64,000 bases of DNA from Frondihabitans sp. 762G35 (lineage in GTDB: Bacteria; Actinomycetota; Actinomycetes; Actinomycetales; Microbacteriaceae): positions 1,736,001-1,800,000 of the forward strand of contig NZ_CP014619.1 of the NCBI RefSeq assembly GCF_002074055.1. The letters are read 5' to 3'. The notes under the pieces are model-generated. The model saw only the letters and a list, made by a program, of their open reading frames with translations, did no database searches and was not told the origin of the DNA. Shown here in pieces: positions 8,401 through 17,749 of the stretch; the first letter of the stretch is position 1, and every line of letters starts with the position of its first letter. A program made the translations under genes and the position numbers.

Positions 8401-9231
8401 TCAGCGGACGGCGACGGCGTCACGCAGCGCGTCGAGCTTCTTCTCGCCGATGCCGGGGACGTCGAGGAGGTCGTCGACCGACTCGAACCTCCCGTGTTCG
8501 TCCCTCCAGGCGAGGATGGCCTCCGCGGTGGCCGGCCCGACACCGCGGAGGGTCTCGAGAGCCGCCGCGTCGGCGGCGTTGAGGTCGACCGGGCCGGAGA
8601 CGGTATGCGCCCCCGTGCCCGCGGCGGCGGGCGACCCCGGTGCCGGCGCCGGCGGTGCCTCCCCGACCGCCGTCACCACGATCTGCTCGCCGTCGACGAC
8701 GGGTCGAGCCAGGTTCAGGGCACCCTGATCGGCCGATTCCGCGAAGCCGCCGGCCGCCTCCACGACCGTGACGGCCCGGGATCCTGCGGGCACCTCGTAG
8801 AGACCGGGCGAGGCGACACGGCCGACGATGTGCACGAAGACGGTCGCGGAGGCCGTCGGCGCAGACGTCGGCGAGGGTGTCGGAGCGCCGGAGAGGCGCC
8901 CCGAGTGCCCGGACGAGGGCGGGCGGACCTCCTGAAGGGCGGAGCTCCCCCGCGCGCTCGATGCGGCGGAGAGGGCGATGCCGATCGCGAGGAGCACGAG
9001 GACGGCCACGACGCCGGCCCCGGCACCGAGCCGCCACCGGGGCGCGGAGCCGGGCTGACGGAAGTCGGGGCCGGGACGACGGAGATGGGCCGAGGCCCGC
9101 CCACCCGAGCCGGGCCGTCCGTCGTCGGGCGGTCCGTCGTCGGGCCGTCGGTCGCCCGGCCTGAGGTCGCCCGGCCGCCGGTAGTCGGGCAGCGGTGGAG
9201 TGGTCGCGGTGTCGGGGCGTGGTGTCGGCAT
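8401..9231 (-). CDS. comEA: ComEA-type competence DNA-binding protein
   Basis: A 276-residue membrane-anchored DNA receptor. The cytoplasmic N-terminus (1-66) is low complexity, rich in Arg, Pro, Gly and Asp with degenerate repeats. One membrane helix spans about 69-90. Outside the membrane are a Thr/Ser/Pro linker, a SLBB domain (about 130-188, VFVHIVGRVASPGLYEVPAGS) and a C-terminal double helix-hairpin-helix (215-276: DLNAADAAALETLRGVG and LLDVPGIGEKK) that binds DNA. It precedes comEC by 11 bases, so the two are one operon. No further competence genes are in the window; natural competence in this organism is not shown. The ATG at 9231 appears leaderless. Confidence 0.92.
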   Translation of the reverse strand: MPTPRPDTATTPPLPDYRRPGDLRPGDRRPDDGPPDDGRPGSGGRASAHLRRPGPDFRQPGSAPRWRLGAGAGVVAVLVLLAIGIALSAASSARGSSALQEVRPPSSGHSGRLSGAPTPSPTSAPTASATVFVHIVGRVASPGLYEVPAGSRAVTVVEAAGGFAESADQGALNLARPVVDGEQIVVTAVGEAPPAPAPGSPAAAGTGAHTVSGPVDLNAADAAALETLRGVGPATAEAILAWRDEHGRFESVDDLLDVPGIGEKKLDALRDAVAVR

Positions 9232-9237
9232 CCCACG

Positions 9238-9243
9238 ACGGTA
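9238..9243 (-). promoter_or_regulatory. -10 element of a probable leaderless comEA promoter
   Basis: TACCGT on the minus strand, then six bases, then ATG 9231; no Shine-Dalgarno. It is identical in sequence and spacing to the element before the aminotransferase gene at 4326. Confidence 0.5.
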
Positions 9244-9336
9244 GGGTTCGCCGGCCCGCCGCTTCCGCGTCGACAGGTGCCGCTGGGGAGAACAGGGGGG
9301 CCACCGCTCCTGTGGGGGAACGGTGCGCCCACCCGG

Positions 9337-11943
9337 TCACTTCACGGCGATGTTCACCAGTCGCGGCGCGCGCACGATGACGTTCACGATCGCCTTGTCG
9401 CCCACGGCCCGCACGACGGCGGCCGAGGCGCGGGCGAGCGCCTCCAGCTCGTCGGACGAGATCTTCGGGGACACCTCGATCCGGTCGCGGACCTTGCCGT
9501 TGACCTGAACGATCGCGGTCACGCTCGTCTCGACGAGGAGCGTCGGGTCGGGCTTCCGCCAGCCGAACGTGGCGACGTCGGACTCGTAGCCGAGCAGCTC
9601 CCACATCTCGGAGGCCGTGTAGGGCGAGAAGAGCGAGAGGACGAGGGCGACGGTCTCGGTGGCCTCGCGGACGGCCGGGTCCGCGGCTCCTGCGCCCGAG
9701 TCGATGACCTTGCGGGTCGTGTTGACGAGCTCCATCAGACGGGCCACGACGACGTTGAACTTGAACGCCTCGGTCAGGCCGGGCGCCTCCGACAGGAGCC
9801 GGTGGGTGGCGCGGCGGAGGGCCTGGTCGCCGTCGGCCCAGACGACGTCGGGCGACGAGGTGACGTCCTTCGCGAGGCGGTAGGCCCGGGCCAGGAACTT
9901 CGCGGCACCGGCGGGCGAGACGTCCTCCCAGTTGATGTCGTCCTCCGGAGGGCCGGCGAACGCCATCGTCAGGCGGATTGCGTCGACGCCGTGCTGCGCG
10001 AGCTCCGACGAGAGGTCGACGCCGCCCTTGCTCTTCGACATCTTCGAGCCGCCGGAAAGCACCATGCCCTGGTTGAGCAGAGCGCTGAACGGCTCGGTGA
10101 AGGAGACGTAGCCGAGGTCGAAGAGCACCTTCGTGATGAACCGCGCGTAGAGCAGGTGCAGGATCGCGTGCTCCACTCCGCCCACGTACTGGTCGACGGG
10201 AGCCCACTTGTCGGCCTCCGCGGGGTCGAAGGCGCGGGTGTCGTCGTTCGGGTTCATGTAGCGCAGGTAGTACCAGGACGAGTCGACGAAGGTGTCCATG
10301 GTGTCCGGGTCGCGGAGCGCGGGCGAGCCGTCGCGGGGGTCGGGGACGTTCACCCAGTCGGTGGCCGCACCGAGGGGCGACGACCCCTTCGGCTTCAGGT
10401 CGAGGCCCTCGGTGGAGGGCAGCGCGACGGGGAGCTGGTCTTCCGGCACCGGGATCTCGGCACCGTCGGCGCCGTGGATGATCGGGATCGGCGTGCCCCA
10501 GAAGCGCTGGCGCGAGATGAGCCAGTCGCGCAGGCGGTAGGTCTTCGCCGCGCGGCCGTCTCCTGTCGACTCGAGCTTCTCGATGATGCGCTTGATGGCG
10601 TTGGCCTTGCTGAGGCCCGTGAACGGGCCCGAGTTGAGGAGTCGCCCCTCGCCCGTGAGCGCCTCGCCGGTGATGGCCGGGTCGGACGGCGGGAGGTCGT
10701 CGGGCAGGATCGCCACGCCGTCCTCGTCGAGCTCGAGGGCGGGGATCACCCCGGTGACCGGCGCGTTGACGTCGACGACGACGCGGACGGGGAGGTCGAA
10801 GCGCCTCGCGAAGTCGAGGTCGCGCTGGTCGTGCGCGGGGACGGCCATGACGGCGCCGTGGCCGTAGTCGGCGAGGACGTAGTCGGCGGCCCAGATCGGG
10901 ATCCGCTCCCCCGTGATCGGGTTCGTCGCGTAGCGGTTGAGGAAGACGCCCGTCTTCTCGCGGTCGGCGGTCTGGCGCTCGATCTCGCTCGACTTCTGGA
11001 CGGCCGTGAGGTAATCCTGGAACCGGGCTCGCACGACCGGGTCGTCCTGACCGGCGACCAGCTCGGCGGCGAGGTCGGAGTCCGGGGCGACCACCATGAA
11101 GGTGACGCCGTAGAGGGTGTCGGGGCGCGTCGTGAAGACGGTGATGCGCTCGGCGCGACCCTCGACGGTGAACTCCACGTCGGCCCCCTGGGAGCGGCCG
11201 ATCCAGTTGCGCTGCATCGCGAGGACCTTGGGCGGCCAGGAGCCCTCGAGCTGGTTGAGGTCGTCGAGGAGGCGGTCGGCGTACTCCGTGATCTTGAAGT
11301 ACCACTGCGTCAGCTTCTTCTTGACGACGACGGCGCCGGAGCGGTCGGAGGTGCCGTCGGCGAGGACCTGCTCGTTCGCGAGGACGGTCTGGTCGACCGG
11401 GTCCCAGTTGACCCAGCTGTCCTTCCGGTAGGCCAGCCCCTTCTCGTACATCTTGAGGAACAGCCACTGGTTCCACTTGTAGTACTCGGGGTCGGAGGTG
11501 TGGATCTCGCGCGTCCAGTCGACGGCGATGCCGTAGGCCTTCATCGACTCGCGCTGCTGGTCGATGTTCTGATACGTCCACACGCTGGGGTCCACGCCCC
11601 GCTTGATGGCCGCGTTCTCGGCGGGGAGCCCGAAGCTGTCCCAGCCGACGGGGTGCAACACCTGGAAGCCCTGCTGCCACCAGTAGCGAGCCACGACGTC
11701 GCCGAAGGCGAAGGCCTCGGCGTGCCCCATGTGCAGGTCGCCCGAGGGGTAGGAGAACATGTCCATCACGTACTTGCGCGGGCGCTTGTCGGCGGGGTCG
11801 TCGATGGTGAAGGGCTGCTTCTCGTCCCAGACGGCCTGCCACTTGGCCTGGATCGCGGCGAAGTCGTAGGACGGTGCATCCGGGGTCCGTGCCTCGCCGG
11901 TGCTCGGGTCGGCCGGAGGAGTCTGCTCGTGCTCGTGTGCCAC
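9337..11943 (-). CDS. leuS: leucine--tRNA ligase
   Basis: An 868-residue class I aminoacyl-tRNA synthetase of full length. The ATP-binding signatures are HMGH (residues 71-74, the HIGH motif) and KMSKS (634-638). Between them lies the CP1 editing domain, including the threonine-rich [12 protein letters not shown] that hydrolyses mischarged t[18 protein letters not shown] and the tRNA-binding C-terminal part ([11 protein letters not shown]) are also present. The start is GTG at 11943, giving an N-terminal tail of about 25 polar residues before the conserved [10 protein letters not shown]; a later start cannot be excluded. The neighbouring spacers (9232-9336 and 11944-12053) hold nothing I recognise. 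Confidence 0.97.
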   Translation of the reverse strand: MAHEHEQTPPADPSTGEARTPDAPSYDFAAIQAKWQAVWDEKQPFTIDDPADKRPRKYVMDMFSYPSGDLHMGHAEAFAFGDVVARYWWQQGFQVLHPVGWDSFGLPAENAAIKRGVDPSVWTYQNIDQQRESMKAYGIAVDWTREIHTSDPEYYKWNQWLFLKMYEKGLAYRKDSWVNWDPVDQTVLANEQVLADGTSDRSGAVVVKKKLTQWYFKITEYADRLLDDLNQLEGSWPPKVLAMQRNWIGRSQGADVEFTVEGRAERITVFTTRPDTLYGVTFMVVAPDSDLAAELVAGQDDPVVRARFQDYLTAVQKSSEIERQTADREKTGVFLNRYATNPITGERIPIWAADYVLADYGHGAVMAVPAHDQRDLDFARRFDLPVRVVVDVNAPVTGVIPALELDEDGVAILPDDLPPSDPAITGEALTGEGRLLNSGPFTGLSKANAIKRIIEKLESTGDGRAAKTYRLRDWLISRQRFWGTPIPIIHGADGAEIPVPEDQLPVALPSTEGLDLKPKGSSPLGAATDWVNVPDPRDGSPALRDPDTMDTFVDSSWYYLRYMNPNDDTRAFDPAEADKWAPVDQYVGGVEHAILHLLYARFITKVLFDLGYVSFTEPFSALLNQGMVLSGGSKMSKSKGGVDLSSELAQHGVDAIRLTMAFAGPPEDDINWEDVSPAGAAKFLARAYRLAKDVTSSPDVVWADGDQALRRATHRLLSEAPGLTEAFKFNVVVARLMELVNTTRKVIDSGAGAADPAVREATETVALVLSLFSPYTASEMWELLGYESDVATFGWRKPDPTLLVETSVTAIVQVNGKVRDRIEVSPKISSDELEALARASAAVVRAVGDKAIVNVIVRAPRLVNIAVK

Positions 11944-12053
11944 GGATGTCTCGATTCGCGTCGGGAGAGCGGGTGCGGCGGCTCGCGGCCGAGACCGTGC
12001 CGAGCGACCCGAAGAGGGCGGGGCCAGTCGTTCTGGCGCCCCGAGGATCTAGA

Positions 12054-13466
12054 TTAGCGACTCCCCGGCGACGGCGACGACGAGCCGGGGTCGCCCACGC
12101 CCAGCACGGCGAGCAGCGCTCGCGCCTTGGTCCGCACCTCGGCCAGTTCGTCGGCCGGCACCGACGCGCTCGTGATGCCGCCGCCGACGCCCACGGTGGC
12201 GCGCCGCGTCTCGGCGTCCAGCACGATGGAACGGATGACGACCGCGAGGTCGACCGTCCCGTCGAAGCCGAGCCTCCCCACAGCTCCCGAGTAGAGGCCC
12301 CGCGCGCCCGCCTCCCAGTCGGACAGCAGCCTGACGGCGCGGTGCTTGGGAGCGCCCGTCATCGAGCCCGGCGGGAACGTCGCCACGACCGCGTCGACCC
12401 CGGACGCGCCGGGGCGCAGCCGGCTGGTGACCGTGCTGACGAGCTGGTGCACGTGCTCGTAGCCGCGCACGGCGAACAGCTCGGACACGCCGACGGAGCC
12501 GGCCACCGAGATCCTGCTGAGGTCGTTCCGCATGAGGTCGACGATCATGAGGTTCTCGGCGCGCTCCTTCTCGCTGGTGCGGAGCCCTTCGCGGAGGCGC
12601 TCGTCGCTCGCAGGATCCGCGCCCCGCGGCCTCGTCCCCTTGATCGGCGCGCTGGTGACGATCCCGTCGCCGTCGACCGTCAGGAACGTCTCCGGGGACG
12701 CGCCGAGGAGCGAGACCCTGCCGATCCGGACGAACGACGCCCGCGGCGCCGGCGACGACCGCCGGAGGCGCCGGTAGACCTCGAGGTCCGTCTCCGCGAC
12801 GGGGCCGACGGACACCGACGTCGTGAGGCAGAAGACGGAGGCCTCCCCGGCGCGGATCGCCTCGCGGCAGCGGTCGACCAGGGCCAGGTAGGCCCCGTCG
12901 CCGTCCGCCCAGGTGGCTTCCCGCCGCGGCGGCGGGAGCGGGGACGGTTCGGCGGCCGTGACCGGGTCGCGCGTCCAGTACTCGCGGACGACGTCGAGCC
13001 ACGCCTCCTGCGTCCCCGAGGTGACGGCCTCGACCGTTCCGCGGTCGTGGTCGAAGACGAGGGCGCGGTCGACGCGGAGGAACGCCAGGTCGGGGTGGCG
13101 GGGGTCGCCGAGCGCATCGGCCCAGGCTCCGTCGCCCGGCTGGAGCAGTTCGGCGGCGGCTCCGTACCCGAGGACGCCCCACCAGCCCAGCGGCTCCTGC
13201 ACTCCCGATGCCTCGGTCGTCTCGCGTCGCAGCCGGTCGAGGGCGGGGGCGATCCCCCGGGCGTCGCGCACCGACGCCGTGAGTCTCTCGGAGCCCCACC
13301 CGACGAGGGACCGCCCGGGATGCCCCTCCCGCGGCGTCGCCCCGGCGCCGTCGGCCTCCACGCCCGCGTCGAACCAGACGACGTCGCCCGTCGCTCCGAG
13401 CGCCAGGACGACGCGCTCGGGCTCTCTCCAGCCGTCGAGCAGGATCCGGGTGGCGGGCTCACGCAT
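12054..13466 (-). CDS. pabB: aminodeoxychorismate synthase component I / chorismate-binding enzyme
   Basis: A 470-residue chorismate-utilising enzyme converting chorismate to 4-amino-4-deoxychorismate for folate. Family motifs are LLGASPETFL, PIKGTRPRG, ENLMIVDLMRNDL and PPGSMTGAPKHRA, in that order. The glutamine amidotransferase PabA is not encoded next to it. Pairing with a divergent class IV PLP enzyme (pabC) favours PabB over anthranilate or isochorismate synthase. The frame is open upstream, but the start is set at ATG 13466, where family-like sequence begins (REPATRILLDGW); the longer form would run across the pabC gene. It seems leaderless, with its -10 overlapping the pabC start codon. 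Confidence 0.88.
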   Translation of the reverse strand: MREPATRILLDGWREPERVVLALGATGDVVWFDAGVEADGAGATPREGHPGRSLVGWGSERLTASVRDARGIAPALDRLRRETTEASGVQEPLGWWGVLGYGAAAELLQPGDGAWADALGDPRHPDLAFLRVDRALVFDHDRGTVEAVTSGTQEAWLDVVREYWTRDPVTAAEPSPLPPPRREATWADGDGAYLALVDRCREAIRAGEASVFCLTTSVSVGPVAETDLEVYRRLRRSSPAPRASFVRIGRVSLLGASPETFLTVDGDGIVTSAPIKGTRPRGADPASDERLREGLRTSEKERAENLMIVDLMRNDLSRISVAGSVGVSELFAVRGYEHVHQLVSTVTSRLRPGASGVDAVVATFPPGSMTGAPKHRAVRLLSDWEAGARGLYSGAVGRLGFDGTVDLAVVIRSIVLDAETRRATVGVGGGITSASVPADELAEVRTKARALLAVLGVGDPGSSSPSPGSR

Positions 13467-13471
13467 AGGGT
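13466..13471 (+). promoter_or_regulatory. -10 element of the leaderless pabC promoter
   Basis: TAGGGT, seven bases, then the pabC ATG at 13479, with no Shine-Dalgarno. Its first base pairs with the A of the pabB start codon. No clear -35; any such element would lie inside pabB. Confidence 0.55.
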
Positions 13472-13473
13472 TG

Positions 13474-13479
13474 ATCGTA
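13474..13479 (-). promoter_or_regulatory. -10 element of the leaderless pabB promoter
   Basis: Minus-strand TACGAT, seven bases, then the pabB ATG at 13466. It mirrors the pabC -10 about the point 13472.5, and its first base is opposite the A of the pabC start codon. Polymerase binding in one direction should exclude the other. Confidence 0.55.
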
Positions 13480-14294
13480 TGAGTGCGGCGAGGAATTGGG
13501 TCTGGTCCGATGGTTCGCTCGCGCGTGTCGACGCGGCGGAGGAGGGTGTCGCTCCGGCGGAACGCGTCCTCGTCAGCGATTCCTGGGTCGCCGACGGCGG
13601 TCGGACGCTGGCTCTCGACGTGCACCGCGACCGCTTCCTCGCGTCGGTCGAGGCAGCCGATCCGGGCCTCGTCGGGGAGGCGACCGCTTTCTGGGAGGCC
13701 GCCGTCGCGGTGGTCCCGGCCGCAGGATCCTGGTGGCCCCGCTTCGACCTCGTCGACGCCGCCGCAGCGCGCGCGCCCTTCTTCCGCGCCGCCGTGCGGC
13801 CCGCCCCCGAGCGACGCCTCGCCGCGCGCCTCGTCACGGCCTCGCACGATCCGCGGCGGTCGCCCCTGACCAAGGGCCCGGACCTCGAGGCCCTCCTGGC
13901 GCTGCGGGCCGAGGCGCACGAGCGAGGGGCGGACGAGGCGGTGATCCTCTCCCCCGAGGGTCTCGTCGTCGAGGGGAACTACGCGTCGATCGTCTGGTGG
14001 AGCGGCGACGCCCTGTGCGTCGTGGCCGACGAGCTGCCCCGCCTGCCCGGCGTCACGGAGCGCTCTCTGGTGACGCTGGCGACGGCCCTGGGTGTGGAGG
14101 TCCGCCGCGAGGTCGTCGCGCCCGAGGACCTCGACGGCGTGGAGGTCTGGATCCTCAACGCGCTCCACGGAGCGCGTATCGCGACGGCGTGGGAGGGCGG
14201 GCCCGCTCTCGCCGAGGAGCCGGGACGACTGCGCACGTGGCGCTCGCGGCTCGCACGGCTGGCGCGGCCTCTCCCCGAGGCTGCGACGCGCTGA
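13479..14294 (+). CDS. pabC: aminodeoxychorismate lyase-like class IV PLP enzyme
   Basis: A 271-residue class IV (fold type IV) PLP enzyme, most likely 4-amino-4-deoxychorismate lyase, which releases pyruvate to give 4-aminobenzoate. The likely Schiff-base lysine is Lys132 in SPLTKGPD, and VEGNYASI (Glu165 region) is the usual cofactor-binding stretch. The end of the protein has PGVTERSLVTLA and ILNALHGAR, matching the family order. The function rests mainly on the divergent pabB; a D-amino acid or branched-chain aminotransferase is the alternative. The start at ATG 13479 fits the conserved N-terminus (WVWSDGSL) and a leaderless promoter. Confidence 0.85.
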   Translation: MSAARNWVWSDGSLARVDAAEEGVAPAERVLVSDSWVADGGRTLALDVHRDRFLASVEAADPGLVGEATAFWEAAVAVVPAAGSWWPRFDLVDAAAARAPFFRAAVRPAPERRLAARLVTASHDPRRSPLTKGPDLEALLALRAEAHERGADEAVILSPEGLVVEGNYASIVWWSGDALCVVADELPRLPGVTERSLVTLATALGVEVRREVVAPEDLDGVEVWILNALHGARIATAWEGGPALAEEPGRLRTWRSRLARLARPLPEAATR

Positions 14295-14344
14295 CCGCGC
14301 CGCCCCTCAGGCGAGTGGGCCGGACGGCCCCCGGCGTCGGCGGA

Positions 14345-16045
14345 TCAGGCCGGTGAGGACGCGCTGTCGCGGACGACGCGACCCTTCTCGATCCGGATCC
14401 GCCGCGTCACGAGGGAGTCGTCGACGGGCACGTGCGAGATGAGCACGACGGTCGTCTCGGCGGTCGAGGCCGCCCGGAGGACGTCGCGCAGGAGGTCGTC
14501 GGCGAGGTCGGCGTCGACACCCGCCGCGGGTTCGTCGAGCACCAGCACCGGGAAGCCGCGCAGCAGGGCTCGTGCCAGAGCGATCCGCTGCGCCTGACCT
14601 CCGGAGACGAGCGTCCCCCGCTCGCCCAGTCGGGCCTCGAGGCCGCCGCGCTCCCGGAGCCACGGTCCGAGGCCGACGCGCTCGAGGACGTCGAGGAGCT
14701 CGTCGTCGGTCGCCGTGTCGCGCGCGAAGAGGAGGTTCTGCCGGACGTTCTCGTCGAACAGGTAGGGCGTCTGCTCGAGCAGGCCGATCGCTCCGCGGAC
14801 GCTCTCGGGGTCGAGGGTGCGCACGGGCCGGCCGGCGAGCTCGAACTCGCCCCGGTGGTCGAGGAACCGCACGAGGACCGCGGCGAGGGTCGACTTCCCG
14901 GCTCCGCTGGGGCCGTCGACGACGAGCCGTTCGCCCACCCGCACGGTGAGGTCGACGTCGCGGAGCGCCGCCCCCGCGGCTCCCGGCCACGATGCGGACA
15001 GCCTCCGGAGGCGGAACAGGATCTCGCCCGGACCCGGAACGTCGACGGCCTGGGGCACGGCGTCGTCGTCGGACCGGTCGTCGATGACGACCTCGGACGC
15101 GACGACCACGGGGGCGGCGGAATCGACGCGCTCCGCGCTGGCGCGCACGCGCCTCCAGGCGAGGACGGCGACGGGGACCGCGCCGACCACCTCGAAGACG
15201 GCCAGCGGCACGAGGGCGACGAGCGCGAAGGCGGGGCCGGTGAGCGCGTGGCCGACCGACGACGACGTCGCCGCGACGATCGCGAGCACGGTGCCGCCGG
15301 AGACGAGCGACAGGAGCGCCGCGACGAGGCCGGCGGTGGACGCGCGTCGGAGGGTCGCGCGCCGGAGGTCGTCGTCGAGCGCGCTCACACGATCGAGCTG
15401 GCCCCCGACGGCGTCGAAGGCGACGAGGACGTCGAGGTTCTGCAGCGTGTCGAGGACGGCGGCGGACAGGAGACCCCGCCGTCGGGCAAGCGTCTCCTCC
15501 GTCCGCCGGGCGAGGCGATCGGCCGTGAGGCAGCCCACGGCGAAAGCCACGACGAGCGCCGCGAGCAGGATGCCGGCGGCGACGGGCGACACGACGGCGA
15601 CTCCGACGACGGCGGCGAGAGCCGTGACGGCCGAGACCGCGAGCGGCTGGACGACGCGCAGCGGGAGATCCTGCAGAGCGTCGACGTCGGAGACGAGCCG
15701 GGAGAGGAGGTCGCCCCGGGAGGAGCCGCCGAGGCCGGCGGGCGCGATCCGGACGAGGCGGCGGTAGAGCGTCGTCCGCACGACGGCGAGCTGGCGGAAC
15801 GCCGCGTCGTGACTCGCGAGACGGTCGAGGTAGCGGAAGAAAGCCCGGGTCAGCGCGAACAGGCGGACGGACACGATGGCGATCGACAGGAAGAGGATGG
15901 GCGGCTGCTCCGCCGCCCGCGTGATGAGGAAGGCCGACGCCGCGAGGAGGGCGACTCCCGACAGCGCGCTGACGGCCCCGGCCGCGATCCCGCGCCAGGA
16001 GCGGGCGAGGGGCGGTTGGGCGGTGCGCAGGAGCGACGGCGTCAC
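14345..16045 (-). CDS. cydC: CydC subunit of the CydDC cysteine/glutathione-type ABC exporter
   Basis: A 566-residue half-transporter ABC protein, one of the CydDC pair that exports reduced thiols and is needed to assemble cytochrome bd. The N-terminal transmembrane domain covers about residues 20-300. The ATPase domain has GPSGAGKST (Walker A), LLEQTPYLFDENVRQN (Q-loop), VSGGQAQR (signature) and VLVLDEP (Walker B), then an H-loop ISHVP. It overlaps the end of cydD by four bases (ATGA), so translation is coupled. It is the last gene of cydA-cydB-cydD-cydC. Confidence 0.93.
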   Translation of the reverse strand: MTPSLLRTAQPPLARSWRGIAAGAVSALSGVALLAASAFLITRAAEQPPILFLSIAIVSVRLFALTRAFFRYLDRLASHDAAFRQLAVVRTTLYRRLVRIAPAGLGGSSRGDLLSRLVSDVDALQDLPLRVVQPLAVSAVTALAAVVGVAVVSPVAAGILLAALVVAFAVGCLTADRLARRTEETLARRRGLLSAAVLDTLQNLDVLVAFDAVGGQLDRVSALDDDLRRATLRRASTAGLVAALLSLVSGGTVLAIVAATSSSVGHALTGPAFALVALVPLAVFEVVGAVPVAVLAWRRVRASAERVDSAAPVVVASEVVIDDRSDDDAVPQAVDVPGPGEILFRLRRLSASWPGAAGAALRDVDLTVRVGERLVVDGPSGAGKSTLAAVLVRFLDHRGEFELAGRPVRTLDPESVRGAIGLLEQTPYLFDENVRQNLLFARDTATDDELLDVLERVGLGPWLRERGGLEARLGERGTLVSGGQAQRIALARALLRGFPVLVLDEPAAGVDADLADDLLRDVLRAASTAETTVVLISHVPVDDSLVTRRIRIEKGRVVRDSASSPA

Positions 16046-17721
16046 GGGGTCGCCCCGCTCGGAACCCGCTGGGCGGTCAGCGTCACCACGCGGTCGGCGG
16101 CGTCGCGGACGCCGGGCCGGTGGGTCACGACGAGCACAGCTACGCCCCCCGCCGCGATGCGCGCCAGACCGTCGACGAGCTCCCGCTCGGTCTCGAGGTC
16201 GAGAGCGGAGGTCGGTTCGTCGACGAGGAGGAGCCGCACGTCGCGCCGTCGGATCCGGTAGAGGGCCCTGGCCAGGGCGACGCGCTGCGCCTGCCCGCCC
16301 GAGAGGCCCGTGCCTCCTGCGCCCAGCTCGATGCCCGGATCGATGTCGCGGCCGCCCGCCGTCGTGAGCGCCTCGATGACCTGGTCGAGGTCGATCTCGT
16401 CTCCGAGGGCGACGTTCGCGGCCACGGAGCCGGACATCAGGCCGGGCTGCTGCCCCGACCAGGCCGTCTCCGCCCGGGTCGGTGTGCCGCCGCCGTCGCG
16501 CCAGCGGGCGCTCCCGCCGTGCGGGACCACGCCGAGCAGCGCGGCCACGAGCGACGACTTGCCCGAGCCGCTCGGGCCCGTCACGGCGGTCACCCGGCCG
16601 GTGGGCAGCTCGAAGCTGATGGGCCCGGTGGCGCGGAGACCGCCGTAGTCGACGGTCAGGTCGCGGACGACGAGGACGTCCGGGTCAGTGGGTGCCGCGG
16701 AGGCGGCGCGGGCGGTCGGCGACGACGCGCTCGACGAGACGGCCGTCGCAGCGGGGGCGGGCGACGCGGCCGCGTCGTCGTCGAGCACCTCGAAGACCTC
16801 GTCGGCGGCGGCGACGCCCTCGGAGGCCGCGTGGAAGTTCGCGCCGACCTGGCGGAGCGGCAGGTACGCCTCCGGGGTCAGCAGGAGGAGGAAGAGCCCC
16901 AGCGGGAGCGCCAGCGATCCCTCCACGAGCCGGATCCCGATGGCGACGGCGACGAGGGCGACCGACAGCGAGGCGGCCATCTCGAGGGCGAAGCCGCTGA
17001 GGAACGACACCTGGAGCACCTTCATGGTCTGCACCCGGTAGTCGTCGGTCAGGGTGCCGATCCGTCGGATCTGCCGACGCTCGCGTCCGAACACCTTCAG
17101 CGTCGACAGCCCGTTGACCGCGTCGAGGAAGGCGGACGCCAGCGCCGCGAGGCGATCCCACTGACGGGCCTGGGCGGCCCGAGTGGTCCAGCCGATGAGG
17201 ATCATGAAGAGCGGGATGAGCGGCAGCGTGACGAGGACGATGACGCCGGACAGGGGATCCTGCGTGAAGAGGACGACGAGGAGGAGCGGCGTCGCCAGCG
17301 CCGTCAGGATGAGCTGCGGGAGATAGCGGGCGAAGTAGTCGTCGAGCGCGTCGAGGCCCGGACCGATCAGGATCGCGAGCCTCGCGGAGTTGCGCTCGGC
17401 GAGCCACGCGTGCCCGCGGCGGACCACGGTCTCGACCACCCGGCTCCGCAGCTGGCTCTTCACGCGCGCCGCGGTGCGCGCCGCCACGGCCTCGAGGGTC
17501 CAGCCGACCAGCGACCGGGCGACGAGGACGAGCGCCAGGGCCGCGAGGACCCCTGGGAGGTCGGCCGTCCGTCCGTCCACCGCGTAGACCACGGCCCGCG
17601 ACACCAGTGCGGCGAACGCGACGGTGAGGGCGGTCTGCAGGAGCCCCAGCCCGGCGCCGGCCACGAGGAAGGTCCTGGCCGCGGACGCGTAGCGGAGCAG
17701 TCGCGGGTCGAGAGGCTTCAC
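16042..17721 (-). CDS. cydD: CydD subunit of the CydDC ABC exporter
   Basis: A 559-residue fused membrane/ATPase protein, partner of CydC. It has about six membrane helices in residues 15-300 and an ATPase domain with GPSGSGKSS (Walker A), LSGGQAQR (signature) and LLLVDEP (Walker B). An alanine/serine-rich linker near residues 310-345 separates the two halves and is longer than usual. The start at 17721 follows the cydB stop by 28 bases. In E. coli loss of CydDC abolishes heme d incorporation, which explains the linkage to cydAB. Confidence 0.93.
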   Translation of the reverse strand: MKPLDPRLLRYASAARTFLVAGAGLGLLQTALTVAFAALVSRAVVYAVDGRTADLPGVLAALALVLVARSLVGWTLEAVAARTAARVKSQLRSRVVETVVRRGHAWLAERNSARLAILIGPGLDALDDYFARYLPQLILTALATPLLLVVLFTQDPLSGVIVLVTLPLIPLFMILIGWTTRAAQARQWDRLAALASAFLDAVNGLSTLKVFGRERRQIRRIGTLTDDYRVQTMKVLQVSFLSGFALEMAASLSVALVAVAIGIRLVEGSLALPLGLFLLLLTPEAYLPLRQVGANFHAASEGVAAADEVFEVLDDDAAASPAPAATAVSSSASSPTARAASAAPTDPDVLVVRDLTVDYGGLRATGPISFELPTGRVTAVTGPSGSGKSSLVAALLGVVPHGGSARWRDGGGTPTRAETAWSGQQPGLMSGSVAANVALGDEIDLDQVIEALTTAGGRDIDPGIELGAGGTGLSGGQAQRVALARALYRIRRRDVRLLLVDEPTSALDLETERELVDGLARIAAGGVAVLVVTHRPGVRDAADRVVTLTAQRVPSGATP

Positions 17722-17749
17722 CGGGCCCTCTCCCCCGCGGGTCGCCGCA

